From: Phaeotremella fagi
Taxonomy: Eukaryota > Basidiomycota > Tremellomycetes > Tremellales > Phaeotremellaceae
Assembly (NCBI GenBank): GCA_001599715.1
Contig: BCHU01000010.1
Location: 558,001 to 622,000, forward strand
DNA length: 64,000 bases
Direction of reading: 5' to 3'
In this document: positions 13,179 to 25,381 of the stretch, piece after piece
Layout of the letters: each line of letters opens with the position of its first letter
How positions within the stretch are numbered: position 1 is the first letter of the stretch
Translations under genes and position numbers: made by a program
Notes under the pieces: generated by a model
Databases searched by the model: none
The model's input: only the letters and a program-made list of their open reading frames with translations
Told to the model about the DNA's origin: nothing

Positions 13179-16100
13179 ATGTCGACCTCCTCACCTGAAA
13201 GAAGATCTGCCGCTGATCTACAAAAAATCCTTAAAAGTCTCCTTGGTGATGCTGAATTCGTGCAAGCTGGTGATCTTCCTGATGGTAAGTGCACGGATCC
13301 AGTCCACCTCAGAAAAGAATTCACTGACCGCTTCCTAGTCTTAACGAAATATGAGAATGAACATGATTTGGTCATCCTGGAGCCATCTGAGTATTCGGAC
13401 TTGAAAGCGCTTTGTCAATTACATTCAGATTTACCCATTCAAGCAGATGATTTGTTTACGTTCTTAACGTAAGTTGGACTCTCTGTGTCTTCCAACTGAA
13501 ACGTTTTCAGTACAATACCGAAACCTCAAAATCATCGTTCTCCATCTCCATCCCCTGCACCCACAGACAATGATTCTCATCCACCCACGAGTTTCAAAGA
13601 TGTTGAACAATCCACTCCAGTTCACAAATCTCATCGTCGTCGAAACTCTGACAGAATCAGATCACCATCAGACGGCTCAAGCACATCAGATAGCGAGAGT
13701 GAACGACCCATCGATTCAGCACCCTCCTCCGGAAAACCCTTCCCTTCAGCTGGTTTCGCTCCACCCGTGTCATTCTCTAATCGACCCATGCCACCGAAAC
13801 GTGTTAAAACTTTATCAGATCCTTCTCGTCAAGATTCACCACTGGCGTCTCGAGCAAGACACTCCCAAGGTCCTCCAAGCGCTTATGGTAATGTCGGTGG
13901 ATTTGCTAGACCCAGTCCAGCGGGTCGAAGAAGTCGAAAGAGCAGTGCGAACAGTGCTGGTTTAGGTGGTGATGAGAGTTTAAGAAGTCCAGAATTGTTT
14001 CCTGCGAATGGTCTCACTAGAAGCTTATCGTCTTCATCGATCGCACTTCAAGGTGGTAGATCGACTTCATATGGGGACGACCATATTTCTCAAAGACCTT
14101 ACTCGCCTATTTCTCCTTCTGTAATTGATTCGACGTCTTTGTACAATCGAGCGAAATCACCTGAAGATCTCGAGGATATTGATCGATACGTCAGCAGAGA
14201 GTATGAAGGAGGTGACGGTTTCAATGGTGATGATCATTATGGGGAGGAGGTTGATGAAGTCGATATGAGTGTTATGGGTCTAGGAAACGATATTCTAAAC
14301 CCAAGATTGTTGAAAATATCTGTAAGGTTTTTAGACTACAATCTGATCGAGAAATTCACTGACACCCAAATCAGACCGAATCTACTGCGTCTCTGAGAAC
14401 TTCTCATGACAAATTACGCCTTCTGGAAAAACAGAATACCGACTTAGCAAGAAAGGTTAAGGAGACTGAACGTCAATTGACTGTAATTGGGTATGTTCAT
14501 TCACATCATCACGATAAAGGCTGAATCGACCGATAGAGCCGAAAACGAGCGTTTGATTCAAGATCTTCAAGATAAGCTGGACGAAGCTCAAGCTGAAATC
14601 ACTCAAAGAAGAAAAGATGATAAAGAGATGAAGAACAAGGATCGAGCTCAGCTCATCGCTATCTCTGCGGTGAGTCTGGATGTTCCCATACCTCCAATTT
14701 GTATCTGACAAGTCGACTGCAGTTTGAAGCAGATATTGCTAACCAACAAAAACACTTGGAACAGGCACATAAGAATTATGCCAATATGCAAAAGATGTAT
14801 CAGACACAGTGTGGTGAGTGGAATGAGTCTCTACTGGGTTCTTGAAGTGGCTGACGCGTCTGATAGATGAGGCACAACGTTTGCGAGATCTGCTGCGTGC
14901 TCGAGATGAGGAGATTCAAGATTTTAACGAATCGTTCACCAGTCACGAGGCCGAGGAGGAGAAGGTAAGTATCTCGTTTTATTGTCTATTCCACATCATT
15001 GACAACCCGTAGTTTAATCGAGAAATTCAAGAACTTGAAGACGAGATAAACAGACTCAAGTCTGATCTGTCGATTGCTCAGCAGGCCGAGAAAATCCTCG
15101 ACTCTCAAAAACAAGAGAATTTACAGTTGAAAGAAACGATTGACCGAATGAAATTCGAGATTGATGAAGCCAAAACTTCTGTTGCCAATAACGCTAATTC
15201 TGGGGGTCATTTACGTGGTGGAACCACTACTTCGTCCGGTCCTCAAACTATGAGTCGTAACTTGGGTGATGAGTTGAGTCGAAGACTCATGGAAGCGGGG
15301 AGAATCGCTGCGGAGGCTGGTACCGATGATGAAGACGATGGGAATAGTGTCATTGAAACTATTGTCACCACCCAGCGAACTAGGGTGAGTTTGGTGAAGA
15401 ATAGTAGGTTGATACTAATGATCATACAGAAAGTTGGTGGTAAGAAGGACGGTCAAGGGCCGGTCATCAGGTTGGAAGAAGGAATCAGAGAATATGCCGA
15501 TGCTGGCACTGAAACAGACGTCGTTTCAGAACCCACAACACCTGTTGCCTCGTCTTCCAAACAGACTTCTCAAGAACCACCAGCGTATACGCCCAACCCC
15601 GAACCTCATGATGTTAAAGCTATAATCGATGCTTGTCATCCACGTGAGGAAGTTCCTCGTGCTTTGGGAATCATGGATGAAAGATATCAAGCGCTAGCTC
15701 ATTCTTTGGGTATGCGATGTCAAGCTCTGGAGGATGAGTTGAGGAAAAGGGAGAATTCTGGTGGGTGCTTTTATGGGCTGTGCCTTTGATTTTAACTGAA
15801 TGTGGATCAGGATCAACCGTTTCACGTCATACGACGATTTGGCAGGATGGCAAATCTCTGACGCCTCGTATTGTCAACTATATATTCTATGCGTCACCAA
15901 CCGGTACTATAGATTACATCGGACGCTTTGCAGCTTGGTCAATCGTGGTACTTGGTGGTAAGTTATCATAATCTTCGAAAGACCGTGACTAACAAATTAA
16001 TAGTCGGACTTATTCTCGGATCTCAAATCGGTCACTCAGGTCTACACGCAAGGGATGTACATCTGTACAGCCACATGAACTCTATAGCTATAAGAACAGG

Positions 16101-16182
16101 CTTCGGTGAAGGGTTCATACCAACTGGAATTGGTCTTATGGAGACTGGAGCTAGGATGGTTGCTGGTAGAGTGCCTACTTAG
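13179..16182 (+). CDS. Coiled-coil protein with a C-terminal membrane anchor, function unknown
   Basis: Exons 13179-13284, 13339-13468, 13511-14321, 14375-14490, 14537-14669, 14723-14813, 14867-14964, 15013-15384, 15430-15760, 15811-15957 and 16004-16182 encode about 837 residues. A short helical N-terminus is followed by a Ser/Pro/Arg-rich disordered stretch (about 80-345). A long heptad-like coiled coil follows (about 350-540: KLRLLEKQNTDLARKVKETE, then the LQDKLDEAQAEI and LRARDEEIQDF segments). Near the C-terminus FAAWSIVVLGVGLILG (about 764-780) looks like one transmembrane helix, then a short tail of about 55 residues. This looks like an organelle- or envelope-anchored tether or polarity factor, but no family is recognised. 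Introns 1 and 8 are multiples of three and stop-free. Confidence 0.75.
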
Positions 16183-17892
16183 GTAAACTGTTTTCAGTCG
16201 TTTTATGATCTTCGCTGTATTTTTAAACAAACAACTCATCTGTACTGTAAATAACGATTCCGATAATGACAATTGATGCCAATTAATGCGATAGGTAAGT
16301 TATCTGTGCAGATCGAGAAAAATAAGATTTACTATTTTCGATTCCGATACGATAAGCATATCACAAAGTTTAGTGGTTGAGCTTTCCAGCCATTCTTGGA
16401 TTACGATAAAAGATCAGCCAAGAACACCACCACCTTTGTTTACTTTGTTTTAAAATGGGCAACAAGGCTTGTAGCTGCCACATCTCCAGTGATTCCTTTT
16501 TCAGAAAGTCTCTTCTCGAACAAAGAAAAGAAAACTTGAGTTCAACCAGTTCACGCTAAACTTGTCTCAATATATTCTGAGGTGACTCACGTTTGCTCAA
16601 CACTAAGCTTACTCTTTTTTTCATTAACTTAAATGAAAAATACCCAGACCTAAGTCTAGTTTTTGTTATGATCAAGGAAATCGGCCGTAAGTCTAAGTCA
16701 AGCGTCGATCTCGGGTTTTCGTATTCAAGGGACGGAAGGGCGAAAGAGAACGACCGCCGCTCCCCTGCGCTCTCGAAGTCAATTTGAATCAATGAATCCC
16801 GGATAACCTTAAACGCCACTTAGGTATTTATTCTTTTGTTTATTCCATCACTTGTCCAAGAAGGCAAGGCGGGAGGCTTGAGAGACAACATCCCTTGTGT
16901 CATCGGGCCGATAATTTACTTTCAACCCCTTGGAGTCTGGCAGGGTACGTTCAAGGGCGTTTTGGCGTTTGAAGAAAAAACTTTGTTTTTCTTTGGTTAG
17001 GGTAGGGTAGGTTAATGAACCCCTTCCCTAAGATTATACTCGATTGCTTTTATTTCAGTTGAACTACTGCTGCTAACTTACGAGTGCTCAGCCTTTCAGC
17101 TCACTTAGGGTATGATGTTTGGCTGTTTAGTAATGACACCAAAAGCCGTATTGCTTGACTGCGTTTGCGCTTTGGTAAATTTCCGTACTTCCAACATAAT
17201 TCACTTTTTGGTACTTTGGCACGGGTTCGTCATACATCCTATCCAATAATAGAGTTTTTCTTTCTTTGTTATAATTGTATTCTTTCTCTATCAACAACAA
17301 CAATTCATATCGATCGTTACTCATCATGGTCTTTTGTTTATAGAGGTCAAAGTGTTATATTATAAAACTCCTTAGATAGCATCCCCAGTTCATATATTCA
17401 ACACTCTCATTCTCTCTTCAACGGTAACTTAGACGGACACGAGGAAGACAAAATCTTATACTTTAAGTTCAAGAATAAGAACAAAGCTTCTTTGGAATCT
17501 CAGAACAAAGAACAAAAACACAGAATACAGTGGCGGCAGTGTTTTTTTCGTTCAATTCAAAAGGTCTTACGTCTTGTCTTTTCGCCTTAGACGTCAGTGG
17601 GGATCCCAAAATCAAAACGTTAAAATCTCACTCGTTAAATTTCAATTTGGTCTTGGGTCATTTTCGTTAAGGAAAACCTGGAATCGTGGTGGATAGAGGT
17701 CATCTTTATTTATAGACTTAGCGTTCATTTCTCAATCTTTCTTTGTTTTTCACATCAGAAGGTTATGGAATAATCAACTAATAAACACGCTCTACTATTT
17801 GGATTCATATTTATACAGTCATCAATTTATTTTCCCGTTTTTTCCGTCACCGTCTATCGATCAATTACCAACAATCTTGATTCCTTTTCAAC
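16183..17892. other. Long intergenic region upstream of the GPCR gene
   Basis: About 1.7 kb with no convincing ORF, RNA gene or transposon. Its right part is pyrimidine-rich and AT-rich, consistent with a long promoter and 5' leader for the receptor gene at 17893. It is the longest non-coding stretch in the window. Confidence 0.5.
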
Positions 17893-20614
17893 ATGAGTTT
17901 GCTCATGAATTCAACCATGGAGGAAGCAGGTTCGAAGATCAAGATTGCTAATATGACGGTTGCTTCTGATAATGATCAATGGGTTATTATAGTTGATACT
18001 GTGATTTTGGTAAGTGACTCATTCTCTACTTATACCAACCAAGATTTATTAACAATCAATAATCTCATCTAGTCCTTGACGATCCTTGGTGCCTGTGGGA
18101 TAATGGCTTCGATGATCTGGTTAGAATTCAAAGGACGCGCTGCAACCACCAGAACTAGATTGGTTCAATCCCTAGTCCTCTCGGATCTCGTCATTGGGTA
18201 TGTCAAAATCGAAACCATGGGATGATGAAAATGAAACTGATTCAACATTCACTCAAGGTTAACTGGTCTTATTGGATCGACATTGGAACTCGCTGGAAAT
18301 CCTTTACAAGCCGGTTCTAGCGCTTGTGATGGTCTTGGTGTCATGTTGGTCACTGTCCTTTGGACTGGTGAGTTTGAAATTGTTTCAGGTTCTTCTGTAT
18401 GTTGGTTACTGACGTAAAGAAGAACATCTGTGGACGTTAACGTTAGCAGGTGCAACGTTTATGATTCTAATATATGTACGTTGGACTTTCTTCGCTATTG
18501 ACTCACCTCATGACTCATTATGTATCTTAGCCCATGCACACAATCACACTTTGGTTGGAGAAACGTTGGTATTATCTTTGGGGTTTAGGTGAGGAGATCC
18601 ACAATAATATGTTTGTAATTGGAGTCCTGACCTGTGAATAGTTTGGGCGATAGCTTTCGGAGTGGGAGTGATGGGTTATGAATTGTATGGATATTTCCCT
18701 AGTGAGTGGTGTTTTTGAACTCGTAATTTGACCTGGATGTTGACTTGTGTTCCAAGATGGTGGAGTCTGCTTTTACGGTACCAACTCCGGACTGTATGGT
18801 GAACTCATACAATTCATTCCAAGGTTAGTTTCACCTTCATTTCTGACAATCAATTTTTGCTAACCCATATCCCAATTTACAGAGGTGTCGTCTTCATTTG
18901 CATCACGTTCTTCTACGCTCGTTTATTCGTTTTCTTACGTCGACCAGACAAGATTCGTTCACCATACTCAAATAGTCCAACCAACGGCTCATACGGTGAC
19001 ACCCAAAACACCTCATTCTTAGGAAACAGACATCGAAGACGTATCTCAGAAATCTTTAAACGTCGTAAAAGCAGTGTCGGCACTAACATATCACCAACCA
19101 ATGTACAAACTGGAGTGTTCGAACCTCCTCAATCGCCTAAATCGAAAAACGAAGAATGGAGGAGAAGTTCGAAAGCAACTAAAGTTGAGGATATCCCACC
19201 ATGGGAACGTGTCGAGTTACCGACTTTTCAAGTTGATGGTGAAAGATTCGGTGGGGCTGCTGCGAACGTCATTCAGAGGGATAGCGTTTGGAGTGAATGG
19301 AAGGGATTCGGTGGGGGTAACAAGAAAAGACCCTCTGCCGCTTCTTCAATGACCTATGTTACCTCTCCTGTTCTGGGGGGTCCAACAAGTCCCAGAGGTT
19401 CTGGTTCGACTTCTTCCGCCAAAGAATTCCCTGGATTCAAAATCGAAAGACCTTCTCTTCCCCTCGCAACTCATCCTGAAAGCAGTCAAACGGGTGATCA
19501 GGACGATATACCTCTTGACGAGATCCAGAACACTTTATTACCTAATATAGGATTTAGTGAACCTGCACATCGACGTCGGTCAGCTGAACTCAGTGCTTCC
19601 GTTTCCTCATCAAAGAGCGCTGGTGAGAATCAAAGAAGTGTAGGATTCAGTTCGGTATCCAGTGATCCACCATTAACGCCGTCGACCTCCTCGACCAAAA
19701 TGGAAATGCCACTAGAAATGCAAGTGTTCGATGCAGAAATTATTAGAAGGGCATCAGCAACGACTCAAGTAGATGGATCGAGGAGGGACTCTTTATTGAA
19801 ATCAAAAGATTTCGTCATCGTGGACAGTACAGATGCTGAGCGTGCGGAGGAAGAGGACGATGATTTGGATCTGATGAGAGTTTTACAGCAAACTGCACCG
19901 CCTGATAACTTCGGCGATGGATTCGCGATTAGGAGTGGTAGTGAACAATATGATTATATGCCGGAATCGATGGCTTCGTATTTGAACAGGAAAACGGCAC
20001 TGTTGATGTTGTGGTTCCCTCTTGGTGTAAGTTATGAATCGGGTCCTAGGTTTACATAGTGCTGATGGTTTCATTTTCAGTATATTTTGTTATTCTCCGT
20101 TTCTCTAGTTCGAGTCATATGTGAGTCCGTCTTTATAGGTGGCACACAACTGGTTACTAAATCATTATAGACGATTTCATCTCCGACGATCCTTCTACTG
20201 TCTTACGTGCCCTATCGAGATGGTTCATTTTCGCTCAAGGAGTACTCGACGCTTTGATCTACGGATTAGTAGAGTGGCAGTAAGTTCTATTTCTCCGATA
20301 ATTAGCGTCTTCCGAAATCTAACTCTTTCTTCAGCACGAAACGAGTTGTCAGAAGACGAGTCAGAAAAGGCACATTGACTCCAGGAGGTTCAAGACGTGA
20401 CGGTTCAGGACTAGGTTCTGCAATTTTATCATTTGGTCACAGGAAATCTCAACCTGCACCTACACCCACCGCAGGAGTTACCAGTCAATTAGGTCCCACT
20501 GTCAGTTTCGCAGAAATCGATGAACCCAGATCGTTACAACAACAACTAGCTCAAGGTGACCATAGGAAAAGTTCTTTAGCCAACTCGATACCCAGGAGTG
20601 TGGCTACCACATAA
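17893..20614 (+). CDS. Git3/cAMP-receptor-like seven-transmembrane GPCR
   Basis: Eleven exons: 17893-18009, 18073-18197, 18258-18367, 18420-18475, 18531-18588, 18642-18701, 18757-18823, 18883-20026, 20081-20120, 20171-20279 and 20335-20614, encoding about 721 residues. Seven hydrophobic segments can be read. TM1 is around VIILSLTILGACGIMASMIW minus its splice, TM5 is GVVFICITFFYARLFVFL (about 199-216), TM6 is LLMLWFPLGYILLFSVSLV, and TM7 is WFIFAQGVLDALIYGLVEW. The order and the TM6-TM7 signature fit the fungal Git3/Gpr1 and cAMP-receptor-like class, which senses nutrients upstream of G-alpha/cAMP signalling. The ligand is unknown. Between TM5 and TM6 lies a roughly 350-residue Ser-rich cytoplasmic loop, and a basic tail follows TM7. 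N-terminal Asn-x-Ser/Thr sites are present. Confidence 0.85.
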
Positions 20615-21025
20615 TTTTGATGGTAGCACTCGTTATAATTTAGATTTCACAGTGTTTTTGGTGTTCTGTTTTAGTTTTTTGGGACAATTTGTCTTATCAT
20701 ATATCATTGTTTCTCATCATCATTAACATTTATCTGTCTGTACAAGATCAACACATATGCATGGCTGGCTTTGGAACATACAACATTACAAGATGAATAC
20801 TCCATTTACGGTCCGAAATTGTCCCGCGGCCCGGACGTTACGCACGGCCCCTCCTCCACAACCGGTCAAATTCGAGACCGTGTACCGGGAGGTTTAAAGA
20901 GGTAAAGTTAAGAGGTTTATTGGTTTATTCTTGGTTCATAAAGAGTCTCTGTATTCTCAACGTTATACAACGAACAATCTCATCGAGAACTAAATTATAA
21001 ATCTAATCTCATTTCATCCTTAAAC
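20615..21025. other. Intergenic region between GPCR and oxidoreductase genes
   Basis: 3' end of the receptor gene and promoter of the oxidoreductase. It has a GC-rich island near 20.82-20.90 kb, but no tRNA fold or ORF could be supported. Confidence 0.5.
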
Positions 21026-22918
21026 ATGTCAAGTGGTTCAACTGCTCCTAAAGCCGGTGGAAGAGTCGGTATCGTTGGTACCGGTCATCGTGCAAGAGTG
21101 AGTGTAATCCGTTCTGTCCCAAAGCAATCGACGCTCATCCCAACAATCAGTTGTACACCAGAGCCATCTCTGAAAGACCTTCTTCAGAGTTGGTCGCATT
21201 ATGCGATCTCAACCCAGAACGTATGAAGTTCCACAACGATCTACTTAAAGAACTTGGAAGACCTGAAGCTAAAACCTATCATCCTGTACGTTCAGCTTTC
21301 TCCTTCTTTTTCAACAAGCCACTAACTCTGGTGATTTAGGATGATTACGAAAAGATGTTGAAGGACGAAAAGCTTGATGTTATCGTTGTCACTACCGTCG
21401 ATGCCACTCACGATTTATATATCGTCCCTGCTCTTCATGCTAGTGTTAGAGTTCTGACTGAGAAGCCAATGACAACGTGAGCTGAACGTTCTTCATTCGT
21501 GACCCAGCTGACGAAAACAGTGACGTAGAAAAGTCCCGCAAGATCTTGAAAGCTGTTCAAGAAACAAAAGGTTCCGTTCAAGGTAAGTTTGGAAGTGGAC
21601 TTACTGGATCTCTTCGCTGACATTTCCCGTAGTTTTATTCAATTACAGGTGAGCTAGACTTATAATGTTGAAACCAGTCTGACGGGATCAGATACAACCC
21701 TGTTCACTGGAAAGTTGAAGAGGTCATTGCAGCTGGTAAAATTGGTGAAGTTAAATCAGTTCATTTCGAATGGCTTCTTGTGAGTGTTTCCATGATGTTT
21801 GAGTGGCATCTGACAGGTTGGTTGCTTTTAGGACACTGTTCACGGAGCCGACTACTTCCGTAGATGGCACAGATACAAGAACAAGTCTGGAGGTGAGTGG
21901 TCCCCTATTGTCAAAGACACATTGCTGACATTTACTTAGGTCTTATGGTTCACAAAAGTTCCCATCATGTAAGTCTTGAATCAATGTCAATAGGGTACCG
22001 TCTGACCTGTATCTAGTTCGATTTAGTCAACTTCTGGATCAATGCTAAACCAAAAGAAGTTTTCGGTATGGGTTCCCTTTCATTCTACGGCAAGGAGAAT
22101 GGAAAGAAATCCGGTTGGGCTAAAGACTACGAGCGTGCTTATGGAAGCAAAGAAGCTAGTACCGATCCATTCGCTATTCATCTTGAGGACGAACCCAACT
22201 TGAAGAAGTTATACATTGAGGCTGAGCATCTTGGTGAGTACACAGTTCAGGAGGTGTTTTCTGAGATCTGACGTCCTGTAGATGGCTACCACCGTGATAT
22301 GAGTGTTTGGGCAGACGATATCACAATCGAAGATGACATGTCTCTTGTTGTCAAATACAACACTGGTGCCACTATGACATACCACCTTACTGCCTACTCT
22401 GTAAGTGTCCTCAAATCGTTTGTAGAGTTTGAAACTGACTACTCGTTAGCCATGGGAAGGTTATAGAGTTATGTTCAACGGTACAAAAGGTCGTCTCGAG
22501 CTTGAGGTTGTTGAAAACTCTTTCCGTTTACCGGTCAAGAAAGGTGGTAATGCTGAAGGTGTCATTCACGGGGAAAAAGAACTTCCCAACGAAGGTCACA
22601 AGAAAATCACCCTTCATCCATTGTGGGAACAACCACAAGATGTTCCCTTCGAAATTGGAACAGGTGGACACGGTGGGTCCTTACCATTTCTCAAAGACAG
22701 AAACATACTGATATTTCATAGGTGGAGGTGATGACAGAATGTTGGATCAAATCTTCGGTCCTAGACCAGGTCACGTTGAGAGTACCTCAAGTGTCACCAG
22801 ACTCGGTGCTAACGAGATTGATGGTGCTTTGGCAATGGCTGTCGGTCTTGCTGCCAATGAATCTTTTGCGACTGGTAAATTGATCAAGATCGATGAACTT
22901 CTCGGTGTTTCTCTTTAA
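21026..22918 (+). CDS. Gfo/Idh/MocA-family NAD(P)-dependent oxidoreductase
   Basis: Twelve exons: 21026-21097, 21151-21285, 21340-21476, 21521-21582, 21633-21648, 21692-21779, 21832-21892, 21940-21968, 22017-22233, 22282-22400, 22450-22672 and 22722-22918, encoding about 451 residues. The N-terminal Rossmann motif is [12 protein letters not shown] (about 12-23), and LTEKPM (about 106-111) is the family's EKP motif. The C-terminal domain includes [12 protein letters not shown] and [17 protein letters not shown], which should contribute the active-site His/Asp. Family members act on sugars, inositol or related polyols; the substrate cannot be read from sequence. There is no signal peptide, so it is probably cytosolic. 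A 16-nt exon (21633-21648) is needed to connect the frame. Confidence 0.9.
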
Positions 22919-23477
22919 TTGAAGGTAGAGCGAGGTTGGGGATAGGGTTGTGAAATTTGTAATAATCGGATGTATGGCATTTTGCGAGACTCGATTATAC
23001 CAGCAGATCCGCTGGAAACTTGTCAATTTGTCTGATGAGTTTGAAGGTCATGAGACTGTGACTGAAACGCCATGAAATCTCATTAAGTGGATACTCTTTT
23101 CCAGTTTACCATTCCAGAGGAACGTCCCGAAAATGCAGCCGGGACATGTGTCGTCATTTTCAGCCTTAACCTAACCTGTGCTAAATTAGATTTTGTGGGT
23201 CACCATTGGGGTACAACATACCTCGATTACTGCTTGCACACAACTTCGACAGACCAGTGGTCAGCTGATCCAGGACACCTGCTCGTAAATCTACTAAAAC
23301 TCGTTTTTTTCCCGGAGTTTGTCTGGAAAAACCCTTCATCCGGAATGATTGAAACGAAGAACTTGGCAAAATTCTGTTCCGAGCAGAGTCTGATGGAAAC
23401 GTAAAATTGAGGTATATAAGCAGCTTGTGCATCCTCGTTCAATATCTCCATTAACTGCCAACTCAATTTGTTCAGCT
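22919..23477. other. Intergenic region and promoter of the lactonase gene
   Basis: No coding signal. The right end carries a TATA-like element (23413-23419) ahead of the lactonase start codon. Confidence 0.5.
23413..23419 (+). promoter_or_regulatory. TATA-like element
   Basis: TATATAA lies 59 nt upstream of the lactonase ATG at 23478. This is a plausible position for a TATA box with a short leader. Most other genes here have no such clear element. Confidence 0.5.
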
Positions 23478-25014
23478 ATGTTCACCCCTATCTTCGCTAG
23501 TCTTGCTCTCTCTGGTCTGGCTGTTGCCAACAACATCCCCAGCCAAGCCCAAGTGATTAATCCGAAATCTTTTGCGGCTTTACCCACCGTACAACCCGCA
23601 ACTCAGTTGAACGGTACCACAGTGAGTAGAAACCTGACGAACGGTTGGTGTATACTAAGATTTGTAGCTCTTCTTCCCGCCTGGTACCAATTTGACTACC
23701 TTGAAAGCGAAACCATTCCATGTGTACGATGATTCATTTTACGAGATCATCGGTTCCAACCCCACATTAACCCTTATTGCCGATGGAGGAACCAATCCGC
23801 TCTTCCACGAAGCGGTGGTTTGGTATCCACCAACCGATGAAGTTTTCTTCGTTCAAAATAGTGGTGCACCAGCCGCTGGAACCGGTTTAACTAAGAGTGG
23901 TACAATTGAGAAGATCTCTTTGGCACAAGCTGACGCTGTCAAATCTCAAGTTAACGCTGTTGGCAAAGTTAATGTTACTGTCGTTAACTCTTCACCTCAG
24001 ATTATCAATCCTAATGGTGAGTTTGGTTTGGTGAAACTCTGCTGATGTGATCTTAGGTGCCACCAACTACAAGGGACAGTTTGTTTTCATGGGTGAAGGT
24101 CAAGGTGATAATGTAGCCCCAGCTTTGGTAGTCATGAATCCTGTTCCACCATACAACACAACCGGTAAGTAAAATCCCGGTACCCAGCTGACAATGTCTA
24201 GTGTTGGCAAACAACTTCTTCGGTCGACAATTCAATTCACTCAACGACGTAGCTGTCAATCCAAGAAACAAACATCTGTACTTCACAGATGTTTCTTACG
24301 CTTATCTCCAAGATTTCAGACCCTTACCAGGTCTCCCTAACCAGGTTTACAAATACAACATCACCTCTGGCTTGATCAGTGTCGTGGCTGATGGATTTAC
24401 TCTACCTAACGGAATCACCTTCTCACCTGATGGTTATAAAGCTTATGTCACTGATACTGGAGCTAACTTCGCCTTCTATGGTTATAACTATACAAGACCT
24501 TCTACCATGTTAGTAATGTCTCAGATTATGATTTAATTTACTAACTTTAATGTAGTTATCAATACGATGTCAACCAAGATGGCACTTTCGGCAACCGTCA
24601 AGTATTTTCGTATATCAACATCGGTATCGCAGATGGTGAGTTGAACAGAACAAATCATCCAGCTTTTTATTCACATATTACGTCTAGGTATCCACACAGA
24701 CACTAAAGGCAACGTCTACGCAGGCTGTGGAGGTGAGCCAGAGCAACCAGTAAATGCTGACAACATAAGACGGAGTCCAAGTCTGGAATCCAGCAGGAAC
24801 ACTCATCGGTAAAATCTACTTAGGAGAGACATCAGCCAACTTCCAGATGAGTTTATTTCGAATGAATTTGATATTAAAATACTGACATTGATGCTTTCTC
24901 TACTTCGCAGGAACCGGTCGAATGGTCATCTGCGCAGAAACCCATTTGTACTATGCCACTTTGGGTGCAACCGGTGCTCCTATCACTGATTATGATTATT
25001 CTCAGACGTATTAA
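23478..25014 (+). CDS. Secreted SMP-30/gluconolactonase-like lactonohydrolase
   Basis: Exons 23478-23621, 23668-24016, 24057-24164, 24202-24508, 24556-24635, 24688-24732, 24770-24850 and 24911-25014 encode about 405 residues. The N-terminus MFTPIFASLALSGLAVA is a signal peptide. The rest reads as a beta-propeller of the SMP-30/gluconolactonase family: FHEAVVWYPPTDEVFFV, FNSLNDVAVNPRNKHLYFTD, LPNGITFSPDG and GRMVICAE supply the usual Glu/Asn/Asp metal ligands. Fungal secreted members hydrolyse aldonate lactones; the exact substrate is unknown. Several N-glycosylation sequons are present. The last donor (GTTTAT at 24851) is weak and the join there is the least certain. Confidence 0.85.
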
Positions 25015-25381
25015 GGTCGTAGCTGAATTTTCAGGAAAAAATGGCTTTCAAAATGGGAAAGTGAAAAGTAAAAATAATAATTTGGGTAAAGAAGAAAGCA
25101 ATTAAATATAATCAGATGTAAATGTTGACAATCAATTCTGTCCCTGCAAAGGTTTTTGTCGCCGTTTAAACCCTCGTCATAAACTTCTCTACTCAGTGGC
25201 CGTCTACTCACCATCCCAATCGATATTTGCGGTTATGTAACCTTCATGGTCAGTCATGCAAAGACGACCTCTGTCATCCGTGTACTTGAGAAAGAAACCT
25301 TCTTCTCCCTCATGGAGTACTTCACATTCCAAGATCATAGTTTTCATCTCTAGTACATTTATCATTCGGATATTGCCACAA
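25015..25381. other. Convergent intergenic region
   Basis: Lies between the lactonase 3' end and the decayed orphan A. An antisense open stretch exists (25204-25419, minus) but starts with a non-ATG codon and matches nothing I recognise. Confidence 0.4.

Noticed and set aside
16556..16819. Minus-strand ORF in the long spacer before the GPCR
   Set aside because: No homology, atypical composition and no splice partners; treated as non-coding.
20817..20895. Possible tRNA gene or Pol III B-box in the GC-rich spacer
   Set aside because: A GGTCAAATTCGAGACC-like word is present but no acceptor stem, anticodon arm or cloverleaf could be drawn.
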